Shown: piece after piece, positions 1 to 10,310 of the stretch
Numbering within the stretch: the stretch's first letter is position 1
How the letters are laid out: each line of letters starts with the position of its first letter
Origin: Elysia marginata
Lineage: Eukaryota; Mollusca; Gastropoda; Plakobranchidae
DNA length: 27,172 nt
Assembly: GCA_019649035.1 (NCBI GenBank)
Contig: BMAT01002305.1
Location: forward strand, 321,213 to 348,384
Direction of reading: 5' to 3'
The notes under the pieces: generated by a model
What the model saw: only the letters and a program-made list of their open reading frames with translations
What the model was told of the DNA's origin: nothing
Databases searched by the model: none
Translations under genes and position numbers: made by a program

Positions 1-1606
1 CTCTCTCTCTCTTAACATCAATCTTTGTGTATTCATCCTTGACTAGAGCATTAGTCGAAATCATTATCCGTCACATTGTTGACACCTCTGTAGAGTACAA
101 ATTCTATATTTTAAGAGATACCCCGTCTTTCATGACTCTTATTGTCGAAACGACATCGATGCTTTATATTTAGTTTGCTAAAGTTCGTTTCATGGTAAGG
201 GCATTTTTTTATTTGCGTCCATCACAAAAAATATTCCTTGTTATGAGCAGAATATTATAAGATCGAGAATAAACTATGCGTAAGGAGGGATCACCTTGTG
301 TACTTGTGCTAGCCAAGACCTTGAAACATGATTCCTCTAAATCATCCCTCAGTCATAAGCTGCACCTACGGAAACAGAAACATCGGGGAACACAAAACTC
401 CCATACGACTTTATGTTGAATTAAGGAGATTGTAAGACTTTAGTCCTAGTTTGCTGGACTACGTTACGCATGTAAGTCCAGTGATATTTTTCCCGGCCAA
501 GGATTATGTGATGGACTGATCCTTCATTCTGCTGATCTACTAAAGTAAATACCATTATACTCTCCCTTTGACTTTGTGGTGGTATCATAATGGCGAGTTA
601 CAATGACTTACATGTTAAGTACTTAATTCTACATTGGGGCTTTTCTCTTATTTTCGTGTACATAAAGTTATGAACTCAAAATAAACAATAAATAAATAAA
701 TATGTTTAGAGTCCTCCACCGCCGAAGGCAGTTTCATGACTTTAAATGTTTAACCCAGCAGGTCAATACACACCAAAGCCAATTCAACTCATATTTCAGA
801 GCATTACAAGTCTAAAAACTATCAGATATGGACGTTTTAGATGCAGTTGAATGGTGGTGGGGTTAATAAGGTTTATTTTGGAAATAGAGACCTTTAGCAC
901 ACGCACCGTGTCGCACTACGCGTACGTGAAAATCGGGAAAGCAGATTGAGGAAACTATAAAAATAATGAAACCAGTTTCTAAAAATAGACGCCACAGACG
1001 TTCGCGTCATACTCACGTGTTGCTGCTTAAAGTCTGTAGTGTTAATTTCAAAACCCGCGATCATCCCGACAAAGCATTATTAATTAAGTTATGTACACTT
1101 TTTGGAAAGGCTGATATGGTTTCTCTTTCCAAAGAGCAAAGCTCCAAAATGCACCTTTAATTAAAAAAAAAATTAATGTCCTCATATCGCACTCGACTCT
1201 ACAAGGTTCAGGACTTTATAAGATGTCGCCGAGTAAAAATCATTTGTTCTTTTATATTATCGCTTGGCTTACATACTTCTATGAACTAGAATCACGACTG
1301 GTGGTTTGACATTGGCTTTGCGGTGAAGGCCGAATATGCGCCACTAAAATATTCACACATTACTTGATTCGCAGTCTAGCTTTGCTCATATATTAAGCGT
1401 TAGGCCTACTAGAGACACAATCACAGTTTAAAAAAGAGGGAAGAAGTTTGATTAGTTTAAACCATAATAAGGACCCAGAGACCACATTATGTTGCACTAG
1501 CTTGAAACGTTAATCTGCAAAATATGATTGAACGTTCATTTAAAGAAAGTGTGGAATATTAATATAAATTAGGGCATTGCGAACACAAAGAAAATGATAG
1601 TTAATG
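1..1606. other. Gene-free, CpG-rich stretch
   Basis: No supported exon. About 50 CpG by eye in the first 1.4 kb, near the number expected from base composition and unlike the region beyond 5.3 kb. A 64-codon frame at 966-1160 has no recognisable feature. The first bases are a short CT run cut by the window edge. Confidence 0.6.
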
Positions 1607-1736
1607 GTGTAAAGTCTAGAACATGAATTAGCCTAAGCTTAGATCTTAAAGTCTCGTAATAAAATACAATAGTGTTAAGTCTAGAACACGATTTAGTCTA
1701 AGCTTAGATCTAAATGACTCGCAATCAAATCAAATG
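1607..1736. repeat. 65-bp tandem duplication
   Basis: Two adjacent copies begin GTGTAAAGTCTAGAAC (1607) and GTGTTAAGTCTAGAAC (1672). Each holds CCTAAGCTTAGATC or TCTAAGCTTAGATC and an ACTCG or TCTCG further on. Copies differ at roughly one base in seven. Confidence 0.8.
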
Positions 1737-3379
1737 AGCCGGATGTTGCAATCTTTACATAAAAAGGAGTTAATTACCTTAACATGGCATTTTCACAGCT
1801 TCTAAATGAAATTGTTGATGTTTTTGGAAAGATATTAGATGTTCGGTAAATTTAAAGCATTGAAAAAAAGAGGAATGAATCTGCATTCAAAAGATGCTTT
1901 CCAAAGTTCTTTTTTTTTACATTTGACTCATTCGAAGTTGCCGTAAAACTGATTGTTGTGTTACAGTTCGTTTAAGTTGAATTTGGTCTCCGCAATGGGT
2001 CACTTTAATTCAAGCACTGTTCCCAGTGCACGTGGTCTCCTTGGAGTTTTGTGCACATTTGAAAATTAATAAGTGTTTTTTTTATTTTCGGTTTTTATAG
2101 CATATCATGACGTCATTGTAGGATTTTGCCGCTTATTTAAAAACAAATTTGCTTTGCTTCTCACACAAGTTCGCACAGGAACTAACTCCCATTTTCACTT
2201 ATTATCAAAAATTGAGGTCCAGAGTACAAAATTAGCTTCAATGCTAAGAGCTTTCATTTCATTCAATACGCCCTTGTAAAAACTATATGGGTTCTCATTG
2301 CAGTTTACTCTGTATTTTTTGCATTCCAAAAAAGAGAATGTATACTTTCTTTTGGACTTCTTGATGTAGGCTATTATTTGTGAACCAAAATGACTTTACT
2401 TCATTTCTATAGAAAATTTCTCTACATCTTCTACTTGTAACAATTACACATGTTTGACATCGTAACAATAGTGTATTTATAACAGTGTTACGTAGCTGAT
2501 TTTTCAGCTCTATTTTTTCTATAATTTAAAGATTAAAATGCATTACATTAGCAGTAGTTAGAGGTTACACCTTAAGTGGAAATAATGCCCGAAATATGCC
2601 TGCATTTAGTACCTTAATATTTTTCAATCATTTAATAGCGAACGGGTTCTGTCTCCACTACTTATTTTTTTTAATCCTATTTACTAACATTTGTAATTCA
2701 ACACAATATCATTCCTTATGTCAAATTTATAATTTAATTCGACCTTATTCAAATCCTAAGTCCACATACGACCATAAAATTTACACCATATTAAAGCGCA
2801 TGTCTTAAAATACATATTTATATATACAACATTTTTACTTCCCATGTTTAAATATTTACAATTATACTTTGATATTATTATACACTTTATATATTATGTA
2901 AATTGTGTTTGTGTTTTACGAGATTTTTATACTATACACATTGAATTTCCTCCGGGCGGGGGATTAATAAAGAATTAACGTATCTTATCTCTTATCTTAT
3001 TCTATGTTTTTTATAGCCTTACAAGAAATGACTACAATCTTTTGTTTGAGATGTTTTCCATTTTCTTTTTTTTGGAAAAAAAGGAGGGGGGGGGGGATTC
3101 TCATTTTCCGAATGTAATATTCTCCAAGACTGTAAAACAAAACGAGGAAATAAGGGGACGCACTGACCTTAACAACAGAGTACTTCACAGCGCCTGGGTT
3201 ACTAAATTATTCAGCCAGACCTTTCTTGACTGGTTTTACCGGAGGAGAGCTTTGTTAAAGAACTGGAAAAAGACCTCCCTTCAGGTGTTTGGAGAGCATG
3301 TGGTTTTAAAATATTAAAGGTGGAGATAGTCTTATTAAACTAGAACTTCGGTACGCGTCTTCGATCAATTTCAATTATT
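1737..3379. other. Gene-free A+T-rich stretch
   Basis: Only short unrecognised frames. Contains an 11-base G run at 3086-3096 beside T- and A-rich tracts. The frame at 3042-3317 crosses this low-complexity tract and is not accepted as a gene. Confidence 0.6.
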
Positions 3380-4870
3380 ACAGGCTGAAGCTACACCGTG
3401 GATTTCTGACCAGAAGAAACAAGATACCGAAAAAGTCATTGAAATAAAGGCACTGGTGAGGATGATGCCATATTTATTAGGAGCTCTTAAGGTACCACTT
3501 TATCTGTACTGTTTCACCTTATTATTGAACATGATAAAGAGGTTTATGTGCAATAAATTTTCAGCTGATTATATTTAGATCATATTAATCATTTTAACAG
3601 AAGTTTTTTAAAAAAGTGAACAAAATGATGACGCCGTTTAAGATGGTAGTAGTCTTATTTCGCATGTATTCTTTTCAAACCAAACAGGCCGTCGCCGAGA
3701 ATTTCAGGGCGCGCCCTCGACAGACCTGATCTTGTCTCCCTAATTTTAGCTGAGACTACAAAGCGGAATAAATTTTGACCAGTTTTAGGTTAACAAGATG
3801 GAAAACTCTTCATTTCGTAAGACTTAACGAATAATGATGCCATTCTACTTGGGGTTCTAAAAGGTTTAATTGGTGCTTAATAAGCTGTTCTGATTTTTAC
3901 CCTTATTACTGAATAGAAAACCTTGAGTTAAAGTCCTTTCTGATAATTTCAAACAAGCCATGGCAGAGAACTTCTGAGCACATCTTGGGTAAATTTAATG
4001 CTGATGCTACACAGAAAATTTTTGAATAAACATGAGGCACACCTTAAATGTTATCGTTTCTTCTCTGTGTTTGTTGTTTATAGCTAAGTGTTTGTGCGCT
4101 TCCGGATTCAAATGGTTACCTTTGGCGCGATTTGGATCTTCCTGGTTAAGTAAGCGAGTCGCTTAGAGAGGCTAAGCAAGGACCTTCACTATAAAAATTC
4201 TTCTGAAAGGAGCGTAGTGGCGACATGGTATAAGCTATGTTTTTCTAAGTGGCAATGCGGTGGGTGCCGAAGCTACTTTAAATCGAAGGTTCGAATTATA
4301 CTAAAGGTAGAGATTTCGGGCATTTCCACTCTCTCCACTGCTAACTTCATAACTTTAAATTCTTTCAAAAACAGAGCATTTCTGGCGTGGAGTAACAAAA
4401 AACATCGTTAAAGGGATTTGATGATGGTGATATGTTACTAGGATTCTAAAAGACTTAACTGGTATTATTGCTGTCTGTACTGTTTTGAGTTTAAGGATCA
4501 TAATAAAATCAGTTAAAATGTACACGATCACTTTTTTAAGATGAGGCCACATTCAAATTAGATTTCTGAACAGATATAAACTTATGCTGAAATCAATACT
4601 ATAAGAACAGAACTAAAAATGATGACGCTATTTCATAATGGATCTAAAAGAACATTTATGTTAGTAGGCTTAATGCCTTATCTTAGTTTTGTACTACGAG
4701 AAAGGGATAACATGTTTTCTCAAACCAGACAAAACCTTCCTGACAAATTCAGGACGCGTCTTTGAAAGAAACATGGATTACTTTTCATTATTTAACTTTA
4801 GCTAAGGTCATAAGTAGGATTTCTGCAGAAGTAACAAGAAGCCAATATCTTCATTTTAGGACTAAGCAGA
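3380..4870. repeat. Block of strongly diverged repeats
   Basis: Three motif groups recur at irregular spacing of about 160-590 bp. One is a 'TCAAACCARAC' word near 3677, 3949 and 4718. One is a 'GCTGARGCTACA ... GATTTCTGACCAG' word near 3384, 3750, 4000, 4550 and 4797. One is an 'AATGATGCC..T..T..TAGG..TCTAAAAG' word near 3458, 3622, 3830, 4418 and 4617. Several copies follow an acceptor-like TTTTAG or TTACAG. No long open frame spans them. It could be old duplicated exons or a decayed element. Confidence 0.4.
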
Positions 4871-5820
4871 TAGTGCCACTTTATTTTTGAGTTTTTATTA
4901 TGTCATTTGGGTAGCATCACTGTTCTGGTTTTACATCATTACGAATGACAAACTTAAGAGAGTTCAGGGTTGTTTTTTTTAATATCAAACAATGCACCGA
5001 TGATAAAGCTGGAAAGAAAGTTGTCAAAAATCTCAAATCCTGATTCGAATCTATAACAGGATGGTGTATAGACCATGAGCCACAAAACTTTTTCGTCAAT
5101 CTTTAAATTCTCTCATCCGTTTCATTTTAAATACTCACCATAAAAAAAATTGTTGTGGAAATGTTTCGCTCTTTTATCCAATGAGTATTTCATACTTATA
5201 TGTATTAAATGGTGTGTTTACCGACCGCACACTGCAGCCGCTTGTGCTAATGTCCGCAGTGTGAAGGCTGTAGGTGTGAAGGCTGTAGCCGCTTAGGTTT
5301 AAAGAGTTGAATTTGAGATAAAATTGATATCATACAAAACTTGAATACAGCAAGTTATGTTGAATATAGCTATGCATGCAAGGCTTTTTGTAGGTTTCAT
5401 GTTAAAGCACCTACAAAAAAAAATTGTAAAATCTTGAAAAAGGAGATTTGACACAATCTTGAAGGTTATGAGACACACCTTTTTAACAGGTCAAAAAAAT
5501 AACAAACTGGAGCATGAGTGGTGTTAAATTTATCTTTTTTATTTGAGTTTGAAGGATACATAAAGCAAAACAGAACTCATTAAGCATTCTGAGTTTGTAA
5601 CCTGGCCCTCCCTAAGTCCGACATAAAAAAGAGAGATTTTCACATCTACTGAAAATGCGATGTCTGGCCTGTACTCTGTTTGTCTGGGCAAGAAGATCAA
5701 CTTCATTAGACTGTGATGATACAAAACCTAAGTTTATTGATTCACCTTCATACATGGGAGAAAGTTGAGACTAATAATATGTACGGCTCTCTATTATAGT
5801 ACGAGAGTATATTTTGCAAT
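4871..5820. other. Gene-free stretch with a short GC-rich direct repeat
   Basis: Nothing coding seen. Near 5225-5300, GTGTGAAGGCTGTAG occurs twice within about 20 bp beside CTGCAGCCGCTTG and CTGTAGCCGCTTA, a small local duplication. CpG density falls beyond about 5300. Confidence 0.55.
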
Positions 5821-5951
5821 ATAGGCCCTACAACTCAAATGAGTTTATGTAACAGTATAGGCCCCACAACTCAAATGAGTTCATGTAACAATATAGGCCC
5901 TACAACTCAAATGAGTTAATTTTACGATATAGGCCCTACATCTCAAATCAA
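5821..5951. repeat. 36-bp minisatellite, about 3.6 copies
   Basis: Copies begin with ATAGGCCC at 5821, 5857, 5893 and 5929, exactly 36 bp apart. Each continues TACAACTCAAATGAGTT with few changes. The fourth copy is partial. No gene overlaps. Confidence 0.93.
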
Positions 5952-7331
5952 AGATAAAACATGTGACAAATCATTCGCATTTGTTTCCCTTGTTGCTTTG
6001 CTCACGTTTTTAGAAAAATTAAATGGAATTATTATTCTAATGAATGTAAAAAGAGGTGAAAAGTATGAAGATAATATATAATTATTTCAAAAAGTGTAAA
6101 ACAAAAGGTAAATACTTATACGTAAAAAGAAATTTGATTATGGTAATATGGGAAATACAGTTCTTACTTGGTTCATGCTTATATATCTTGGAAACAGATC
6201 AAAGAAACTCTTTGTTGCACAGAGGCATTGAGCATACCAGACTGTGGTGTAATAATGATCACAATAAATTTCATTTATTATTACAATTATTTATTATTAT
6301 CCTGTACAAAGCATTTTTAAGCTTTGAAGTGTTAAAAGAAGTGCTTGAATAATCATACTTCTTTGAAAAGTTCATTAAATAATTTTTCATTGAATTTAAA
6401 CAGTAATAAAAAAAACCACTCTGTTTTTAAATAATGTTTTCTTTTCACACTTAATTTCTACCATGCAACTTGTAAGGAATGACTGTGAGAATATTTGTAA
6501 CAATTGGCTGTTAGAATATTTGAGAACATTTTGGAACAAAACCGCTTTTTTTTCATTCAGTATGCCCACAAATTGTGGCCTGCATTAAATGGCAAATTGC
6601 ACTTACACATTAACATAAATTTAAACCATAAAAAAATCAACACATTCTAAAAATAATCAGGTTTTAAATACCAAAGATTCTCTCCTTCTTTCACTTTCTT
6701 CACTCACAGGAATAATAGTGCAAGATTATTTAAACTGTGTTTCTAAAAATCACAAGAACGTATGGCCACAGAAATGACAAGAATTTACAAGAGAAAGTTT
6801 TGAAAAAAAAAAAAAGTATATGATTCATGGTATCCATCCAATTGGTTTAGGTTATCACAGATGTCACAAACACTGGAGGAAAACATGAACAGGTTTGCTG
6901 CTGGAGAGCACCTTGGGTAAATGATAACAAATACATGTACTGTACATCAAAGTCCACATGTCTCACAATCCAGGGTGAATGAGTTGGAAGTCGGACATTC
7001 CTTTTTCTGAGAAAACCCCATTTAAAAGTCTAATTTTTTCTTCTTTTTTTTCTCAATACTTCAAAATCAACAATAGTTTTAACATTTTTCCACAAAATAT
7101 TGATAGTTTTATGAAACTTTGATGTTCGGAGGCTTTGAAAAATGTTTTGTTAAAACAAATAACGTCTCTAAATGGTAAAACTTGTGACATCAGACTTGTT
7201 CGCCCCCAGGACGCGAGACAAATCAATGGTCAAAACTTGGACAAATGGAATATTTGTTCAACTCAAATTGTATTCAGATTACCAATTTTATGACCTAATA
7301 TACATATTATACAAATGATATAAACCGCAAA
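5952..7331. other. Gene-free A+T-rich stretch
   Basis: No supported gene. The 98-codon frame at 6056-6352 has no known motif or splice context and a composition typical of chance frames here. Confidence 0.55.
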
Positions 7332-7500
7332 GTTAAATTTCAGAATATCCAGACTTGAACTTTGTTCCCTGAGGGTTTTAAATATCGAAACTGGACTGTA
7401 TTATATGTCCATCATTAGTAGGCATAAGTAAACTTATATTGATAATGACATATGTGAAGGAGACAAGGTAGGCTATCAGGAAGATATAAGTGAAATTATA
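7332..7500 (+). repeat. Dispersed repeat A, copy 1
   Basis: Shares with 12722-12870, in the same orientation, blocks such as TTTGTTCCC, CATCATTAGTAGGCAT, TTATATTGATAA and ATGTGAA(G/A)GAGAC. It lies downstream of the NACHT gene. Confidence 0.75.
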
Positions 7501-8019
7501 TAAATTTCTTTAGGTTTTAATCTAAAGCATCATAAAAATTTAATACTTTGTTACTCTTAACCGTCTTAAAATCTAATGAAAAAGGTAGCTTATTTTATTT
7601 TTAAATAAGAAAATAGTTAAATACATGTAACAAGTTTTGCCTGCTTATTCATAGTAATACTTTGCTGCCTTTTCTTAGCATAAGTCAGGGAACTCTGCTG
7701 CACCAAGGCTAGCCAAGGTATCTGACAAAATTGTCTATTTCAAATTTTTTCTATATTTTTTTTTCAACCATATCTGTCTTGTGTAAGAACTAGATGAGTA
7801 CATCTTAGCTACAAATAATATTTTGGAATAGTCAGTTCTTTGACGTAGGGGCCTACCTCAATGACTTACTTGGCAGAGAAATTTTTTTTTTCTCAAATTT
7901 TAAATTTGTTGCTCTGCCTGACAGAACAGTGGAATGACAATGTTAGGAATTGGAAAGCGTATGCAGTATAAATTCTTATACTGACATGCTTTAAGAAATC
8001 AATATAACGTCCGTTGATA
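7501..8019. other. Spacer between dispersed repeats A and B
   Basis: A+T-rich, no exon seen. In the related intron pair the same two blocks are separated by exon 11, but no trace of that exon is visible here. Confidence 0.5.
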
Positions 8020-8295
8020 AGTCTTGAAAACAGTCAAAATGAGTCTTGAGTCAAAATTGGAAAGCAGTATCATATTAATATCACCGGAAAGCTTATTTTC
8101 TTTATTTTCAAATTAAACAGAGGGAAAAGCTCTGTCATGCTTCTACCTTAAGTTATAACCGTTTAAAATTGGCAGGGACTTGTAAAATTTTAGAAAGGCG
8201 AGAAAATTGTGTTTAAAGTTTAGACAACTCTGTAAAGATGTAAAGTCAAATAAAAATTAAACACATAAAACATGAAATTTTAACATGTCTAGATC
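8020..8295 (+). repeat. Dispersed repeat B, copy 1
   Basis: Shares with 14060-14348 the words AGTCTTGAGTCAAAATTGGA, GGAAAAGCTCT, GAGAAAATTG, TTTAAAGTTTAGAC and AAACACATAAAACAT in the same order. It follows repeat A copy 1 by about 520 bp. Confidence 0.85.
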
Positions 8296-9836
8296 TTAAA
8301 TCAAAGCAAACTGAAATGGTTTTAGCCAATACACTTATTAGGCTGATCAACATTTGTGTATATATATATATACAAAGGATTTAGAGGTAAAATGTAACAA
8401 ACCTCATTTTGACACCGCTGTATATTTTTAATCTGAACCAATATTAAAAGTGGATATTTTCTTGTCTGAAAAGTTGCTTTGATTTAAGATCTAGACACAG
8501 CTGTGGACAACTCTATGAAAAGTTGACTTGTCTTAATAGCTGCAAAAGAAAACTTTAAAAAAAACCAGCACATTTTTCAAAATTCAAAATGTTAATGGCT
8601 CGTTTTGCTGATGAATCTTCATATCATGAATAAAGATATGATCCAATATTAAGTGTGAATGATGTATATATAAATGTAGGTTAAATTAAGGAAATTGCTT
8701 TAAATTAGACTTTTATTAAAAAAATTATAAAAGTAGGCCTATTATATATATAAAAGGATCGCAGATCTTTAAATAGATTGTCTCTACATTTGGTTTCAGA
8801 GAGTAAAATTTGCCAAAAATATACGATTACATTAGAAATAGAGGGTGCTTAGAGGCAGGCAGGGCTAAAACATCAGACATATTGTTTCAGAAAATCAATA
8901 AAAATAAGGTTGGATTCAGAAACCTCCTAAAACTTACATTATCAATGTACATTTACTTTTTTATTTGCCCACCGTTAGAAAACCTTAGCTAACACATGCT
9001 TACTGTTCTGGCCCATGTGAAACCATACCTTTCCAAACACTTACAAATAATTTAATACCTCAGTTTGTTGAGGCGTGTGTGGGGCCAAGCCTTAGGCAAT
9101 GACTGTATTATAATGCAAATGACATGAATGCCTTCCTCAATCTTAACAACAGCTCATGTTGTCATGGTCTTGGGAAAGTAAATCATCCACTTTAACTTTT
9201 TCCAGTTTACCAACCTGTAAAATGGTTAGGCCTGCTTAGCTTTATGGAGCCCTTGAAATTCTCACTCAGTACTAGTATAGTTTGTTTTTCTTGTACAATG
9301 AGGCATTGGTAGGCTATTGCAATCAAATTTGAAATTGTGCTTTTGATACTGTTTTGTATAGAGCAATAAATGTAGTAGATACTGGGTTAAACTCTATATT
9401 TAGGTACAGTTGAACAATGAAGAAAAAAGGCGTATTTGGTGTTCATGAAAATTCAATACATAATATTATGGCATTAAATTTGATTGAGTTTGTCTTCTTC
9501 AGAAGAGTTCTCCAAGCTCAATTTCTTAAAATTTGATGACTAAACAGTTTCTTTTTTTAAGTAGATGGGAATTCCTCTATTACATTTGGATTTTAAAAAT
9601 TTTGCAATACTAAATGCTTAGTGAAGTCCAAGTAACAATAACATTCAAATATTTTAGTTTACCTCCTGGAAATGTAAAAAAAAGTTTATGTAGGCCTAAC
9701 TCCAGGTGAGCAAACCCAGCATTGAGTAAGCAAAACAAATTTAAACATAAGAGTTCTGTAAATCTATCTTATTTGAGATTTCTAGTAAACTTAGAACAGA
9801 GTCTCTCTCATCTTGAGTGGGCCAGCCTTCTCAAAC
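8296..9836. other. Gene-free 3' flank of the NACHT gene
   Basis: A+T-rich with low CpG and no supported exon on either strand. The frame at 8810-8992 shows no known motif. Confidence 0.5.
8357..8374. repeat. Short (TA)n palindrome
   Basis: TGTGTATATATATATATACA, a short alternating tract near the 3' flank of the gene. Confidence 0.7.
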
Positions 9837-9842
9837 TTTATT
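9837..9842 (-). terminator. Poly(A) signal AATAAA
   Basis: TTTATT on the plus strand reads AATAAA on the minus strand, about 110 nt past the TAA stop of exon 14. Position and orientation suit the 3' end of the NACHT gene. Confidence 0.6.
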
Positions 9843-9950
9843 GAAAGACATAGAGATTTGTGACATCTACTCACGGTGGTGTAACAGGCCTTCACTTCAG
9901 TGGCCTACGCCTAACCTATTGCCTTCAAAAAAATAAAGTTTCTAGAAATG

Positions 9951-10310
9951 TTAATAACAAGTCAGATGGGCACACCTTTTTCCATTATTGCCAAAGCCAC
10001 AGTGTGAACAAAGCTTCGCAAACGTTGGCACCACTGGCCCTGAAAGCCCAATAGGTTTTTCCTGAACGACTGCATTGCACTTCAAACACTTGTATTTTTG
10101 GGGTCCGCGAGCTCCTGCATGCCTGGCACAAGCTCTGGCTGGAACACCTTTGAGTCCTCCACCACAGTAGTTGCTGCAGAGCATGCAGCAGTCTCGCGTC
10201 GGCCAGGTGCATGATGGGTGGAAATGAGAGAATGTGGCACAGCTATGACACATGAGCACTGGAGCTGTATTAGGCATGACAGCATCAGCCAATCCATGGC
10301 ATCTAGCAGC
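9951..10310 (-). CDS. Exon 14: Cys-rich, probably zinc-binding C-terminus
   Basis: 360 nt, acceptor with a long pyrimidine tract ending CTCATAG|GCT, 119 codons and a TAA stop (residues 563-681). It has 15 Cys and several His. Pairs in exon numbering are C21xxC24, H31xxC34, C42xxC45 with C49, C61xxH64, C75xxC78 and C101xxC104. The last two pairs look like one zinc ribbon; the earlier ones could form a cross-brace fold such as PHD, RING or B-box. I do not recognise the exact family. It joins exon 13 in phase 0 and no AATAAA was seen in between. It could instead be the end of a separate small gene, but no such start was found. Confidence 0.78.
   Translation of the reverse strand, partial: AARCHGLADAVMPNTAPVLMCHSCATFSHFHPSCTWPTRDCCMLCSNYCGGGLKGVPARACARHAGARGPQKYKCLKCNAVVQEKPIGLSGPVVPTFAKLCSHCGFGNNGKRCAHLTCY

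Noticed and set aside
3042-3317. 91-codon plus-strand frame
   Set aside because: Runs through a homopolymer tract with no recognisable domain.
4211-4300. tRNA-like A and B boxes (TGGCGACATGG, GGTTCGAATTA)
   Set aside because: Spacing and mismatches do not allow a cloverleaf with a paired acceptor stem.
5821-5951. CRISPR-like array
   Set aside because: The 36-bp unit repeats directly with no unique spacers, in eukaryotic sequence.
6056-6352. 98-codon plus-strand frame
   Set aside because: No motif, no splice or promoter context, A+T-driven composition.
9985-10297. Two other minus-strand frames over exon 14
   Set aside because: They lack the regular Cys pairs, and the 113-codon frame is the one in phase with exon 13.
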